A stretch of DNA of 32,126 nucleotides from a virus. Positions 1 through 8,672 of this stretch are shown here, one piece after another. The first letter of the stretch is position 1; each line of letters begins with the position of its first letter. Position numbers and translations under genes: made by a program. A model generated the notes under the pieces. That model did not search any database. It was not told where the DNA came from and was given only the letters and a program-made list of their open reading frames with translations. The stretch spans positions 1 to 32,126 of the IMG/VR virus record IMGVR_UViG_3300029264_000377, one strand, 5' to 3'.

Positions 1-3000
1 ACTTTGTTGTGTTTGTTGCTTTGCTTTCTTAAGGATAGCATCTCTAGTTCCTGATTTATTTAATTTTTTACCTGCTGAAGGGCTGACTTTTCCGTTATTA
101 CCTTTGTTTATATTAAACACTGTTCCGTCTTCAATAACAGCGTAATCACTGCCTCCGTGAGAAACTTTCTGAAAAGGAGTTACCTTTAACATGGCTTTGT
201 TTATAATCTTTGAATCTGCAGAATCTTTTGGATCAAGTTTATTTCCATTAAGATAGGTGTCTCCGTTAGGTTGTATTTCTAAATCATAAAATGAATTTGC
301 ATCTTTTTTTATTTTTACACTCTTGACTCCATCACTTTGCTCAGCAGGCTTACTATAAGTAGGAAGACCATCATCATTCTTACCTGAGTAAATATAACCT
401 TGAGCCATTAAATCCTCTGCTTCTTCTTGAGTCTCAGCATATTCTAATTTATTAATATCAAAATTATCTCTTTCTTCAAGTATCATTCTAGCTGCAGTTG
501 CTTTCGCTGCACTTATAGGAGTAGTTTTACCATTCTGATTAGAATAGGATGCTTTTTTATGTGCTTCAAGTATCTTATTCAATTCATCAGTAGAACTATC
601 CTTTAATTCTCCATAAACCTTAGTTAGCATTTTACTCATCTTAGGTTCAGGAATAATCTCTGCTTGAATCTCTGCTTCAATCTCAGGTGCATTAGTGCTA
701 AATGAACCATCTTCATTCATTGTTATCATCATTGTTGCTCCCTCGGTATCATCTTCACTAGATATCCCAACTTCTCCTTTATCAGACTCTATCGCCCCAA
801 CTTCTTTTCTAGATGCAACAGGCTCCATGTATAACTGGATTCTTCTACCAGTCATTTTGCCATTAACTCTCTCTGCTGTATTGGCGAATGAATTTACTAA
901 CGGCTTAGCATTAGTGCTGATTATTCTGTTCTCTATAACATAATTCTTGTACTCATCACTATTGGTCCATGATTTTAGATTTAATTGTCTTCTTTTTGAA
1001 TTTCTTAAGAAACTAACTAAAGCAGCAATACTTTTTGGGTTATTCTTGAACCCTGGAGACATTCTTTCTCCACCAAAAAATATATCATTACCTTTAATGT
1101 ATAGTTCAGATTTCTTGTTTTTAGTCTTATCACTTACATAAACGAAACTTTTTATTAGATCCATAATCTTTGGCTCCTTGTATTCTGGATCCAACATTTC
1201 AATTTCAGGACCCATTAGTTCTCTTACTAAGGCTAATCTTTCTGGAGATAACTTATCTATTGTATCCTTAAAATTTAATTCTTTTTTAGAAACAACAAGA
1301 GTTTTTTTATCTTTTTTACCTTCATACATAAAAGCACCTTGTGCGTCAAGAATTGGTTCAGGAACAGCCATGTTGGATAAAAGATCTGCCAATAACTCTG
1401 ACTGAGCATCAGTATTGCTTAATAAATTTAATCTTAATGCAAATGGCTTACCGTTAGCTTTCTTTATAATCAAGAATACACCACCTTTGTACGGATATCT
1501 ATTACCATTACTATCTTCAGCAAGCAGTATTGGCTTACCAAATCTAGTATCAGGATCTTTATTAGAATCCATTAAGTAGCCCTTTTCATCTGAAAATCTA
1601 AGTTCAACATTATCCATGTTGTTTCCAATCTGTAATATGTCTAAAATAGAGTGTCTTGGTACCGTGTTACTTACTTTATCATAATCAGTTACAAGATCTC
1701 CACCTGAATTTTTGGCAACTTTAGAGGTTACTAATTCTCCAGCATGTAGTCTATCGATTATAATTTTTCTTTGAGAATCATATCCTTGCTTGTATTCATG
1801 TATCTTTTCTGCACTAGAACCTTTGATTGGTTTAGTAGGAAGAAACGTAAAGATATCGGAATGCTTCTCAAGTGTAGCTTTAATTGGCATATTATCATAA
1901 ACTGACTGAGGTATAGGGTCACCTGGTAAAGTATTCTCAAAAGTCTGTATAGCATCATTTTGCAATGTAGACAATGCAGTGCTTCTTTCAGATACAGTGT
2001 ACCCAAATACCTTTCCTATTTTACTAACAGGATTCTCATTCCAAGCTTGATAAGCTTCAATTCCTCTAACTTTATCTAGTAAAGCCATTAATCTTCCAGA
2101 TCCAATAGAGCTTTCCATGACCTTATCTTCATCATCTAATTGCTCTTTCTCAAATGAAGGCTCTGCATCAGCATTCTCATCTTCAACAACATCTCCTATT
2201 GGAGTGTGAATTTGATTATTTTCAACAGTTATATCTGCATCTCTTTCTTTAGCTTTCTTTTTTAATTCAGCAGCAACCTGTTTAGCGGCAGCTTTATTTT
2301 CAGCAAGTTTATTAGCAGCTTTAATAGTTGCCATTCTTTCGCCAATCTTTGTTTCTATTTCTTCAAAGTCTTCCTTAGCAATTTCTGATTCATCAAGATC
2401 TTTTTTTAATATCTCAAGGTCCTCTATGGTATTGGCTTGTCCAACTTGTCTGTCTATTTTTACAGAGTGTGACTTTTTTTGACCTTCTTCAGATTTAGAA
2501 AATATTATATCCTCATTGTTTATAATGATATTTTCATTAGCTCTTTCTTCAATTTCTCTTGCAGCAATTATATCACTTGCAACTCCATCATAAGCAGCTT
2601 GAGCTATAATGTTATCTGGAATCATATTTTCCTCCTGCTCTTTAGCAACTGGATCTAATTCTTTTCTTTTTTTAGTATTAGCTTTTGTTTCTCTATCTTG
2701 AGCACCAATTTTTAACTGGTTTATATCGATAGCTTTCTGTAAAAAAGCCTTCTTGACTTCAGACTTCTCTCTATTAAAAGCTGCTCTTAATGCTTTCTTT
2801 CTTCTTCTTAAAACAATACCTCTTTCTTTAACTTCTAATTTACTTTTTAAAGTAGAAGATGCTTGATATTTCCAAGCATTACCTAAACCATTTCTAATGG
2901 CTTCAGTAGCTTCTCTCTTTTCAAGGGCTAAATTACTCATAGACTCATTCTCTAGTTCTAATCTAGATAGCTTAGAAGATGTTTCTGCACTATAATTGTT

Positions 3001-4698
3001 TCTATGTTTAAGATACTTATCACGCATCTCTAATGATCTAGTTAATATCTGTGGAATATACTCTTCAGCTAGTTTTAGATCAAACTCTGAACCTGCTCCT
3101 TCCTCGAAGCTAACTCTATCTTCTTCAGACATGTTAGATATTTGAGATAAAGTCTCATAGAATTGGTCAAACTTATTTGCCTCTAAAGATTTGGCAGTTA
3201 AATTTAACATCATTTCATTTATAACAGCTTTTCTTGCAACAGGAGATTCTTCTTGATCCGCGCTGTTTAAGTGTTGAAACATTAGAGCTACTTGTTGAGC
3301 ATCTTGTCTTATAGTCTTTTCGTAGTATTTCCCTAGAGTCTCCTCGTATTCTTTTTGATTTTTAGATTTAAATGCAGAATTTACACCTTTACCAGCAAAC
3401 TGAAATAAATTACCACCAAGTCCACCAAAGAATGCTGATGTTAGCATTTCTTCAGATCCAAATGCCTCTGACATTTTCTTGTCATATTGCTCCTCAGTAA
3501 TATAACCTGAATCAAGATCTGTTTTAAACTTAGCTCTTTCAGCAATTATAAACTGATAACTTTCTTCACCTCCTTCTCCAATAAAAGTTTGTGCTGCCGC
3601 ACTTGCTTTTTCTTGCCAAGGCTTCATACCTGAATTAAGTCCATTTTTAGAACCTACGCCCACAGCATTTTCCATCTTTTTGGAAATAGGATTGAACACT
3701 TTTCCTAAAGCTAAGTACTGGGGTATATCTTGAAGCAACATTGCCCATCCAAGTTTCCAGTTAGAAGAAGCAGCTTTTGATGCAAGATCATTAGCTTTGT
3801 CTTCTGTAAACAACTTGCCGGTTTCTTTATCTATTTCTCTTAGTTTCTCAGCTTTGTAAGACTTATAGGTCCCGTGAGATTCCATCCAGTTCTCAATGTT
3901 ACGAGAAAGAACAGCTTGTGAAATACCTTCAGTCATCCACTTGCCTTTAGTTCCCATTTTTTCAGCTAATCCAGCAGCTTTTCTTGCAGCCTGCATTCCT
4001 TTTGAAGCACCAATACCTCGTCCAACAAAAGATAAAGCTTTCATTGCACCTGTGGTTGGAATTAGCATTGATAGAGTTGAAGCAACAGATACACCGTTGC
4101 TAAACCACCATCCTGAATCAGCCATTTTTGAAAAACCAGTTGCATTTGGATCTTGATAAATTCTAAGCTTCTCTTCAGTACCTTCTCTAATAGACTGCCC
4201 AAAGTCTGTCATAAAGTTTCCCCATTCAGCCTCATCTCCTTGCATAACATCTAGTACAGAACCTATGTCAAGTAAATATCCTAATCCCTCAATAGAACCA
4301 CCAACAATCTCTCCCATAACGGCTTGTCCCAAGAATCTACCCGCTTGCTCAAAGACACCTTGATTATTTGCTCTTTGAGTATTAAGTAGGTCTAATCCAG
4401 CATCATCTGGCTTAAATATATCAGTACCTAAATAATCACGATAATCATCAAGATCTGCATCAATAACTTTATCATAGACTCTGTTTTCACCTCTATTTCC
4501 AGTAGTTAATTTACCTGATTTAATTTCCTTAGCAATACTAGCCCATGGGTTCTTACCTCCTTCATTCTCTTCCTCTGCATCTTTTGCTACATCTTGAGGA
4601 ACCGCTTGACCTGGCTCATTTAAACTATCTATTGATACATTTTTTGTATCAACAGACGCTTCGTTTTCAACTAAATTTAACTCAATATCTTTTGACAT
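1..4698 (-). CDS. Giant crAss-like virion cargo/ejection protein (3' end beyond window)
   Basis: An uninterrupted reading frame runs from an ATG at 4698 to the window edge, at least 1566 codons. I translated it almost completely and found no stop. The first ~100 residues are acidic and look disordered. Residues ~110-390 look like a folded, partly hydrophobic region with Gly-rich stretches (GGSIEGLGYLLDIGS near 133, STLSMLIPTTGAMKAL near 207) and end in an IGEGGEESYQ motif near 373. The middle (~430-900) is highly charged and helical, rich in Glu, Lys and Ala. The last visible part is more beta-like. It starts 27 nt after the 760-aa gene with GGAAG nearby. Very long, helical proteins at this position of crAss-like genomes are virion cargo proteins that are probably injected with the DNA; that role is inferred from position, size and remembered similarity. 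No enzymatic motif was recognised. Confidence 0.82.
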   Translation of the reverse strand, partial: MSKDIELNLVENEASVDTKNVSIDSLNEPGQAVPQDVAKDAEEENEGGKNPWASIAKEIKSGKLTTGNRGENRVYDKVIDADLDDYRDYLGTDIFKPDDAGLDLLNTQRANNQGVFEQAGRFLGQAVMGEIVGGSIEGLGYLLDIGSVLDVMQGDEAEWGNFMTDFGQSIREGTEEKLRIYQDPNATGFSKMADSGWWFSNGVSVASTLSMLIPTTGAMKALSFVGRGIGASKGMQAARKAAGLAEKMGTKGKWMTEGISQAVLSRNIENWMESHGTYKSYKAEKLREIDKETGKLFTEDKANDLASKAASSNWKLGWAMLLQDIPQYLALGKVFNPISKKMENAVGVGSKNGLNSGMKPWQEKASAAAQTFIGEGGEESYQFIIAERAKFKTDLDSGYITEEQYDKKMSEAFGSEEMLTSAFFGGLGGNLFQFAGKGVNSAFKSKNQKEYEETLGKYYEKTIRQDAQQVALMFQHLNSADQEESPVARKAVINEMMLNLTAKSLEANKFDQFYETLSQISNMSEEDRVSFEEGAGSEFDLKLAEEYIPQILTRSLEMRDKYLKHRNNYSAETSSKLSRLELENESMSNLALEKREATEAIRNGLGNAWKYQASSTLKSKLEVKERGIVLRRRKKALRAAFNREKSEVKKAFLQKAIDINQLKIGAQDRETKANTKKRKELDPVAKEQEENMIPDNIIAQAAYDGVASDIIAAREIEERANENIIINNEDIIFSKSEEGQKKSHSVKIDRQVGQANTIEDLEILKKDLDESEIAKEDFEEIETKIGERMATIKAANKLAENKAAAKQVAAELKKKAKERDADITVENNQIHTPIGDVVEDENADAEPSFEKEQLDDEDKVMESSIGSGRLMALLDKVRGIEAYQAWNENPVSKIGKVFGYTVSERSTALSTLQNDAIQTFENTLPGDPIPQSVYDNMPIKATLEKHSDIFTFLPTKPIKGSSAEKIHEYKQGYDSQRKIIIDRLHAGELVTSKVAKNSGGDLVTDYDKVSNTVPRHSILDILQIGNNMDNVELRFSDEKGYLMDSNKDPDTRFGKPILLAEDSNGNRYPYKGGVFLIIKKANGKPFALRLNLLSNTDAQSELLADLLSNMAVPEPILDAQGAFMYEGKKDKKTLVVSKKELNFKDTIDKLSPERLALVRELMGPEIEMLDPEYKEPKIMDLIKSFVYVSDKTKNKKSELYIKGNDIFFGGERMSPGFKNNPKSIAALVSFLRNSKRRQLNLKSWTNSDEYKNYVIENRIISTNAKPLVNSFANTAERVNGKMTGRRIQLYMEPVASRKEVGAIESDKGEVGISSEDDTEGATMMITMNEDGSFSTNAPEIEAEIQAEIIPEPKMSKMLTKVYGELKDSSTDELNKILEAHKKASYSNQNGKTTPISAAKATAARMILEERDNFDINKLEYAETQEEAEDLMAQGYIYSGKNDDGLPTYSKPAEQSDGVKSVKIKKDANSFYDLEIQPNGDTYLNGNKLDPKDSADSKIINKAMLKVTPFQKVSHGGSDYAVIEDGTVFNINKGNNGKVSPSAGKKLNKSGTRDAILKKAKQQTQQS

Positions 4699-4725
4699 TC
4701 TACTTCCTTTTTGTAAGTTCTAATA

Positions 4726-7008
4726 TTACTCTTGCGTCTCTTCTTCTAGCAAAGAAATTTCACTCATTATTTGCTCATAAGCTTTATTCATAGCTAAAGC
4801 TAATTCTTGCTCTGATTTTAATTCTTCAGATCCAGCATAAGATAGTGGTCTACCAAACATGCTTGCACGCCATATAGTTTCATTGAAAAAACTCTTACTT
4901 TTTGTGAACTTTATATTATCCACCGGACCAATGCCTGGCAAGTCAACAAATACAGAACCTGAATCAATATTCCTGAAATTAGATTTTTTTATAGCAGACA
5001 TGAATATCTGATTCGCTAAACCTTTTTGCCCCTCTAATCTTTGCTTGTAGTCTCCAGATTTAACTAAAGAACCATAGAGTTCTCTCTTTACTCCTTCATC
5101 TTCAGCAGGAATTTGAATTACAACAGATTTAGTAGGATCATCTTTACTTCTAATCATTATTTCATCATAAGATTTTCCATCGCTAGAATAACCATCTATT
5201 GTAAAAGATTTTTTAATCTCATACCCTTTTTTATCTGCACCTGACATTTCTTTTTTAAATTCAGCAGTTTCCATATAATCGCTTATTGTCATTGGCTCAT
5301 CAGTACCTATTACAGAAATTGATTTTGTATTAAGATACTCTTCACTTAGATCTGTGAATGCTCTATACTTGCTACTGGAGAATTTGCCAGTACTAGGCAT
5401 ATTTACCTTTGTGTAAGCTATCCCTTTTTTCTGAGCATCTAAATCTTTACTTATAATATCATTTCTATTATTTACAGCAACTTTAATATTCCTTCTTATG
5501 TCAAGAAAAGTACCAGATCCTAATGGTATTCCGTATTCTTCTGCAAGTTTTTTTGATGCCGCACTTACAAGAAGTTTATTAGTGTTTTCGTCATTTGGAA
5601 TTTCTTCTTCAGTAAGGTTTTTGTATTTATTATAACCTCTTAATAACTCAGTTTTTGAAGTTCCATATTCACTAATAACTGTAGAAACTACATTGTTATT
5701 GTATCTCTTAATTAAAGATTCTAATGAAACAACATTTTGATCCTCTTCACTTAATTTAGAATTAGCACTAGATTCTAGTTGATCTATGTATGAATTAGAG
5801 TTGTTTAAATTAACTTTTGCTTCAGAATAATCTGCAAGCATCCTTTGATATTCAGGATCTTGTATAGCATCCTCTGAAGTCATACCCTTAGTCTTTATCA
5901 AATGGTTTTTGTAATTCTTCATATTGAGTTCGTACTCATCTACTTTTAAAGAAAAATCACTATTCATGGTTCTTATTTCAGGAATATCATCTGGCTTTAG
6001 ATCTAAGTACTCTCCTGTTTGTATTTTATACATCTTAACCATGGCATCTTTCTCATACTGATCCTCCCACATCTTCTTTCTAATGTCATTCTTGAAAAAC
6101 TTAACATCTAATGTAACTTCTTTTCCAGAAAAAGCTTGACCCATATTAGCCATTTTTTGTCCAAACCTTGATTTACCTTGAACATACTCATATACTTTTT
6201 TTGTTTTACCGTTTTTTTGAACAACATCTCTTGATTCTAATTTACCTAAATCTAAAGGATCTTCTTCATTATTAAATTCTCCTCGTTGTCTTAAGTGCTC
6301 AATCATTTCTGGGCTTGATAGAACTTGATTCCTCATTGTAGACATCACCGTGTTGTAATCAGCTCCTGATATTTTTTTAGATTGAAATGCGTCTTGAAAT
6401 GCAGTTAACCCACCAACATGTAGAATATCATAAGTTGTTTGAGTTACTTTGCCTTTTACCATTTTTGCAGCATCCGTCAAGAACTTGTCTTCATTTTGAT
6501 GCTTACCTATTGCTCTTGGTGAAAACGAATTAAATGTTCCGTCTTCATTCATAGCTCCTTTATAATCTCCAACTTGTTTTCCTGCAAAAGCCTGAGACTC
6601 TCTAGGTGACCATCCTCCAGACATGCCTCCTTTGTTTTCAGACATATTTTTCATATACATAGATGCAGCCTTCTTATTGGCTATGGCATTACCGACAAAT
6701 CCATTTTGTCCAAACTCGTCATTAACATCACTGCGTATTTTACGTAGCTTGTTGAACTGAGATCTAGACACACCATTATCAATTACATCTTGTGACAAAG
6801 CACTTGCTCTGTCTTTAAGTGCACTAACAGTAGATGCTGCTTGCTCTTGATCCTTATCTAATGTAGACGCCTCTAAAGCTTCAATTTTATCATTTTGAGC
6901 TAATAGTTGATCTTCCATTTTTTGCTTAGCCAAAGGAACCATCATAATCTCGTCAAGAGATAGTGGTTTAAATGATGATGTGCTAATATTTGAGGTACGT
7001 CCTGCCAT
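4726..7008 (-). CDS. Large helical virion protein, crAss-like cargo type
   Basis: A 760-aa protein, ATG start, no signal peptide or membrane segment. The N-terminus (FKPLSLDEIMMVPLAKQK, residues 13-30) resembles the opening of crAss-like cargo proteins as I remember them. It is followed by a long charged helical region (~30-130). The rest is hydrophilic with alternating helical and beta-like parts and a Glu-rich C-terminal tail. It sits between two other very long virion-type genes, 22 nt after the 7031-8671 gene. Related genes encode proteins packed inside the capsid or tail and ejected into the host. No catalytic motif is visible, so the exact role (channel, scaffold for injection, or carrier) cannot be assigned. 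Confidence 0.75.
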   Translation of the reverse strand: MAGRTSNISTSSFKPLSLDEIMMVPLAKQKMEDQLLAQNDKIEALEASTLDKDQEQAASTVSALKDRASALSQDVIDNGVSRSQFNKLRKIRSDVNDEFGQNGFVGNAIANKKAASMYMKNMSENKGGMSGGWSPRESQAFAGKQVGDYKGAMNEDGTFNSFSPRAIGKHQNEDKFLTDAAKMVKGKVTQTTYDILHVGGLTAFQDAFQSKKISGADYNTVMSTMRNQVLSSPEMIEHLRQRGEFNNEEDPLDLGKLESRDVVQKNGKTKKVYEYVQGKSRFGQKMANMGQAFSGKEVTLDVKFFKNDIRKKMWEDQYEKDAMVKMYKIQTGEYLDLKPDDIPEIRTMNSDFSLKVDEYELNMKNYKNHLIKTKGMTSEDAIQDPEYQRMLADYSEAKVNLNNSNSYIDQLESSANSKLSEEDQNVVSLESLIKRYNNNVVSTVISEYGTSKTELLRGYNKYKNLTEEEIPNDENTNKLLVSAASKKLAEEYGIPLGSGTFLDIRRNIKVAVNNRNDIISKDLDAQKKGIAYTKVNMPSTGKFSSSKYRAFTDLSEEYLNTKSISVIGTDEPMTISDYMETAEFKKEMSGADKKGYEIKKSFTIDGYSSDGKSYDEIMIRSKDDPTKSVVIQIPAEDEGVKRELYGSLVKSGDYKQRLEGQKGLANQIFMSAIKKSNFRNIDSGSVFVDLPGIGPVDNIKFTKSKSFFNETIWRASMFGRPLSYAGSEELKSEQELALAMNKAYEQIMSEISLLEEETQE

Positions 7009-7030
7009 TTTGTAAATATATTAAAATTTT

Positions 7031-8671
7031 TTAATTATCTCGTTTATTTGATCTTCTTTTTATCTTATCAGCTTTAGCTTTAGCTTTAGCTTTAGCTTGC
7101 TTTTCTCTTGCTAGCCTGGCTTTTTTAGCCAAAGATCTTCCTTTTTCATCATATCCAAGTCCCATTAATTCTGGGAATCTCTTAAACATCTCTTCTTTTC
7201 CTACCCCTCCAAGATCATTTCCTAATTGAGACAGTAATTTACTCTTGTTAGTTTTGTAAGCTGCCTCTTGTTCTAGATTAAGATCAGTATCTCTATTTCC
7301 TTGTTGCAGGTTAATTTTATCTATTCCTAGATTAAAGTTCTGTGCATTTTTCTTTTCTCCTCTATTTTCAGCAGTAGCTTGTTGATATGCAGATGACATA
7401 GCTTTTGTTCCTTGCAACTGAGAAGCTAGTAAACTTGCTCTAGCTGAAGATCCTGAGCCACCTGACGAACTTAAAATAGCATTCCTATTATTGTTAACAG
7501 ATTCTTGAACAGTATTTTGTAATCCTCTCTCATCAACTAATTGCTCATTGTATTTTGTATTAAGTCTATCTGAAGAAATGGTACCAGGTTTTTTTAGTGA
7601 CATCAATTGTGCAATATTCATTGCAGCAGGTGCATATCTTAATGATTCTGCAGGATTATATTTATACTCCTCTTCATCTTCAGGCTTATCATCGGCAACT
7701 TTATCAAATGATTCAACACTGTATGCTTCACTTGGTAAACTATTTGCAAAGCTATCAACTTGAGATAATCTTTCGTCTTCTATTTCATTATTGATTTCAT
7801 TCAGTTTATTTTGATCGTCATAATAATTATCTTCTTCATTGAAACCTCCATGTGAATAAGAGTTTGTATCTGAAGAATCTTTTTTACCACCCATCTCGTA
7901 CATGTTAGCTAATAGATTACCACCTTTTTTGTATGAGTTTGTAGCATTGTTATGATCAGCATTAGCAAAAGCAACACTAGCTTTATTTGCAGCTTTTATT
8001 GCTTTGCCTGAACCCACAAAACCAGATACACCACCTAGAGCTGTTCCTATTGCAGCTCCCCATGGGCCAAAAGATTTTCCAGCTTCCATTCCTTTCATTG
8101 CACCTTTCATTGTTCCGCCTGCTTGAGAATCTACTTCCGGTGCGTCAAATTTACCGCTAGTGTCTATATCTGATTTACCAAAAGTTTGTTTAGCCATGTC
8201 CATGACAGTTCCAAGTTTATCAGCCATTCCTGAAGCTCCACCTGCTCCACCTAAAGCTCCTGCTGCCCCATCTGCTCCGCCTGCTGCTCCACCAGCACCT
8301 CCTGATTTACCAAGCATTTGTAATATACCTCCAAGATTATACCCGTTAGATTCTTTCGCAGGTTCAGAACCTAGCGGTCCTGCTTGCTCCATGCCTCCAT
8401 CAGGGGACATGTCGGAAGACACATGCTCAGCACCTTCCATAGTACTGCCGTCTGGCATTTGATGAGTCTCTCCTTGAGGAGAACTTCTTTTTTCTTGCTC
8501 AGCTTTTACATACTCTTGAGCTTGCTGTAATCTTCCTTGAAGTTCATTAAGTGTGGCAATGTCTTCAGGGCTGTTTCTATCTTCAAATCTTTTAGCAATA
8601 CTTGCACTTGCATCAGAAAATGATTTACCTTTGATGTAATTGGGTAAGTTAAATTTAGCTATTATATCCAT
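7031..8671 (-). CDS. Virion protein with Gly/Ala-rich stretch and glycine zipper, crAss-like
   Basis: I place the start at the ATG at 8671. The longer frame to 8719 would need a TTG start and overlap the upstream gene, whereas 8671 leaves 1 nt after that gene's stop. The 546-aa product opens with FNLPNYIKGKSF (7-18) and a helical part ending at LQGRLQQAQEYVKAEQEK (~44-61), an N-terminus I associate with crAss-like virion proteins. Residues 124-148 are almost only Gly and Ala. Residues 203-222 (PWGAAIGTALGGVSGFVGS) form a glycine-zipper hydrophobic segment that could insert in a membrane. The C-terminus is an Ala-Lys repeat plus basic residues encoded by a 6-nt DNA repeat. The composition suits an ejected protein that helps DNA cross the envelope; this is inference. 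Confidence 0.77.
   Translation of the reverse strand: MDIIAKFNLPNYIKGKSFSDASASIAKRFEDRNSPEDIATLNELQGRLQQAQEYVKAEQEKRSSPQGETHQMPDGSTMEGAEHVSSDMSPDGGMEQAGPLGSEPAKESNGYNLGGILQMLGKSGGAGGAAGGADGAAGALGGAGGASGMADKLGTVMDMAKQTFGKSDIDTSGKFDAPEVDSQAGGTMKGAMKGMEAGKSFGPWGAAIGTALGGVSGFVGSGKAIKAANKASVAFANADHNNATNSYKKGGNLLANMYEMGGKKDSSDTNSYSHGGFNEEDNYYDDQNKLNEINNEIEDERLSQVDSFANSLPSEAYSVESFDKVADDKPEDEEEYKYNPAESLRYAPAAMNIAQLMSLKKPGTISSDRLNTKYNEQLVDERGLQNTVQESVNNNRNAILSSSGGSGSSARASLLASQLQGTKAMSSAYQQATAENRGEKKNAQNFNLGIDKINLQQGNRDTDLNLEQEAAYKTNKSKLLSQLGNDLGGVGKEEMFKRFPELMGLGYDEKGRSLAKKARLAREKQAKAKAKAKADKIKRRSNKRDN
7071..7097. repeat. Hexanucleotide tandem repeat (gcttta x4) inside a gene
   Basis: Four perfect copies of gcttta plus a partial copy. 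On the coding (minus) strand it encodes an alternating Ala-Lys run just before the basic C-terminus of the 7031-8671 protein. Such a tract can change length by slippage in 6-nt steps without breaking the frame. Confidence 0.9.
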
Positions 8672-8672
8672 G

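Noticed and set aside
8650-8663. TTTAGCTATTAT on the plus strand resembling the late-promoter half-site
   Set aside because: It is in the wrong orientation for the genes, lies in the start of a coding region, and has no -7-like box at 29 nt.
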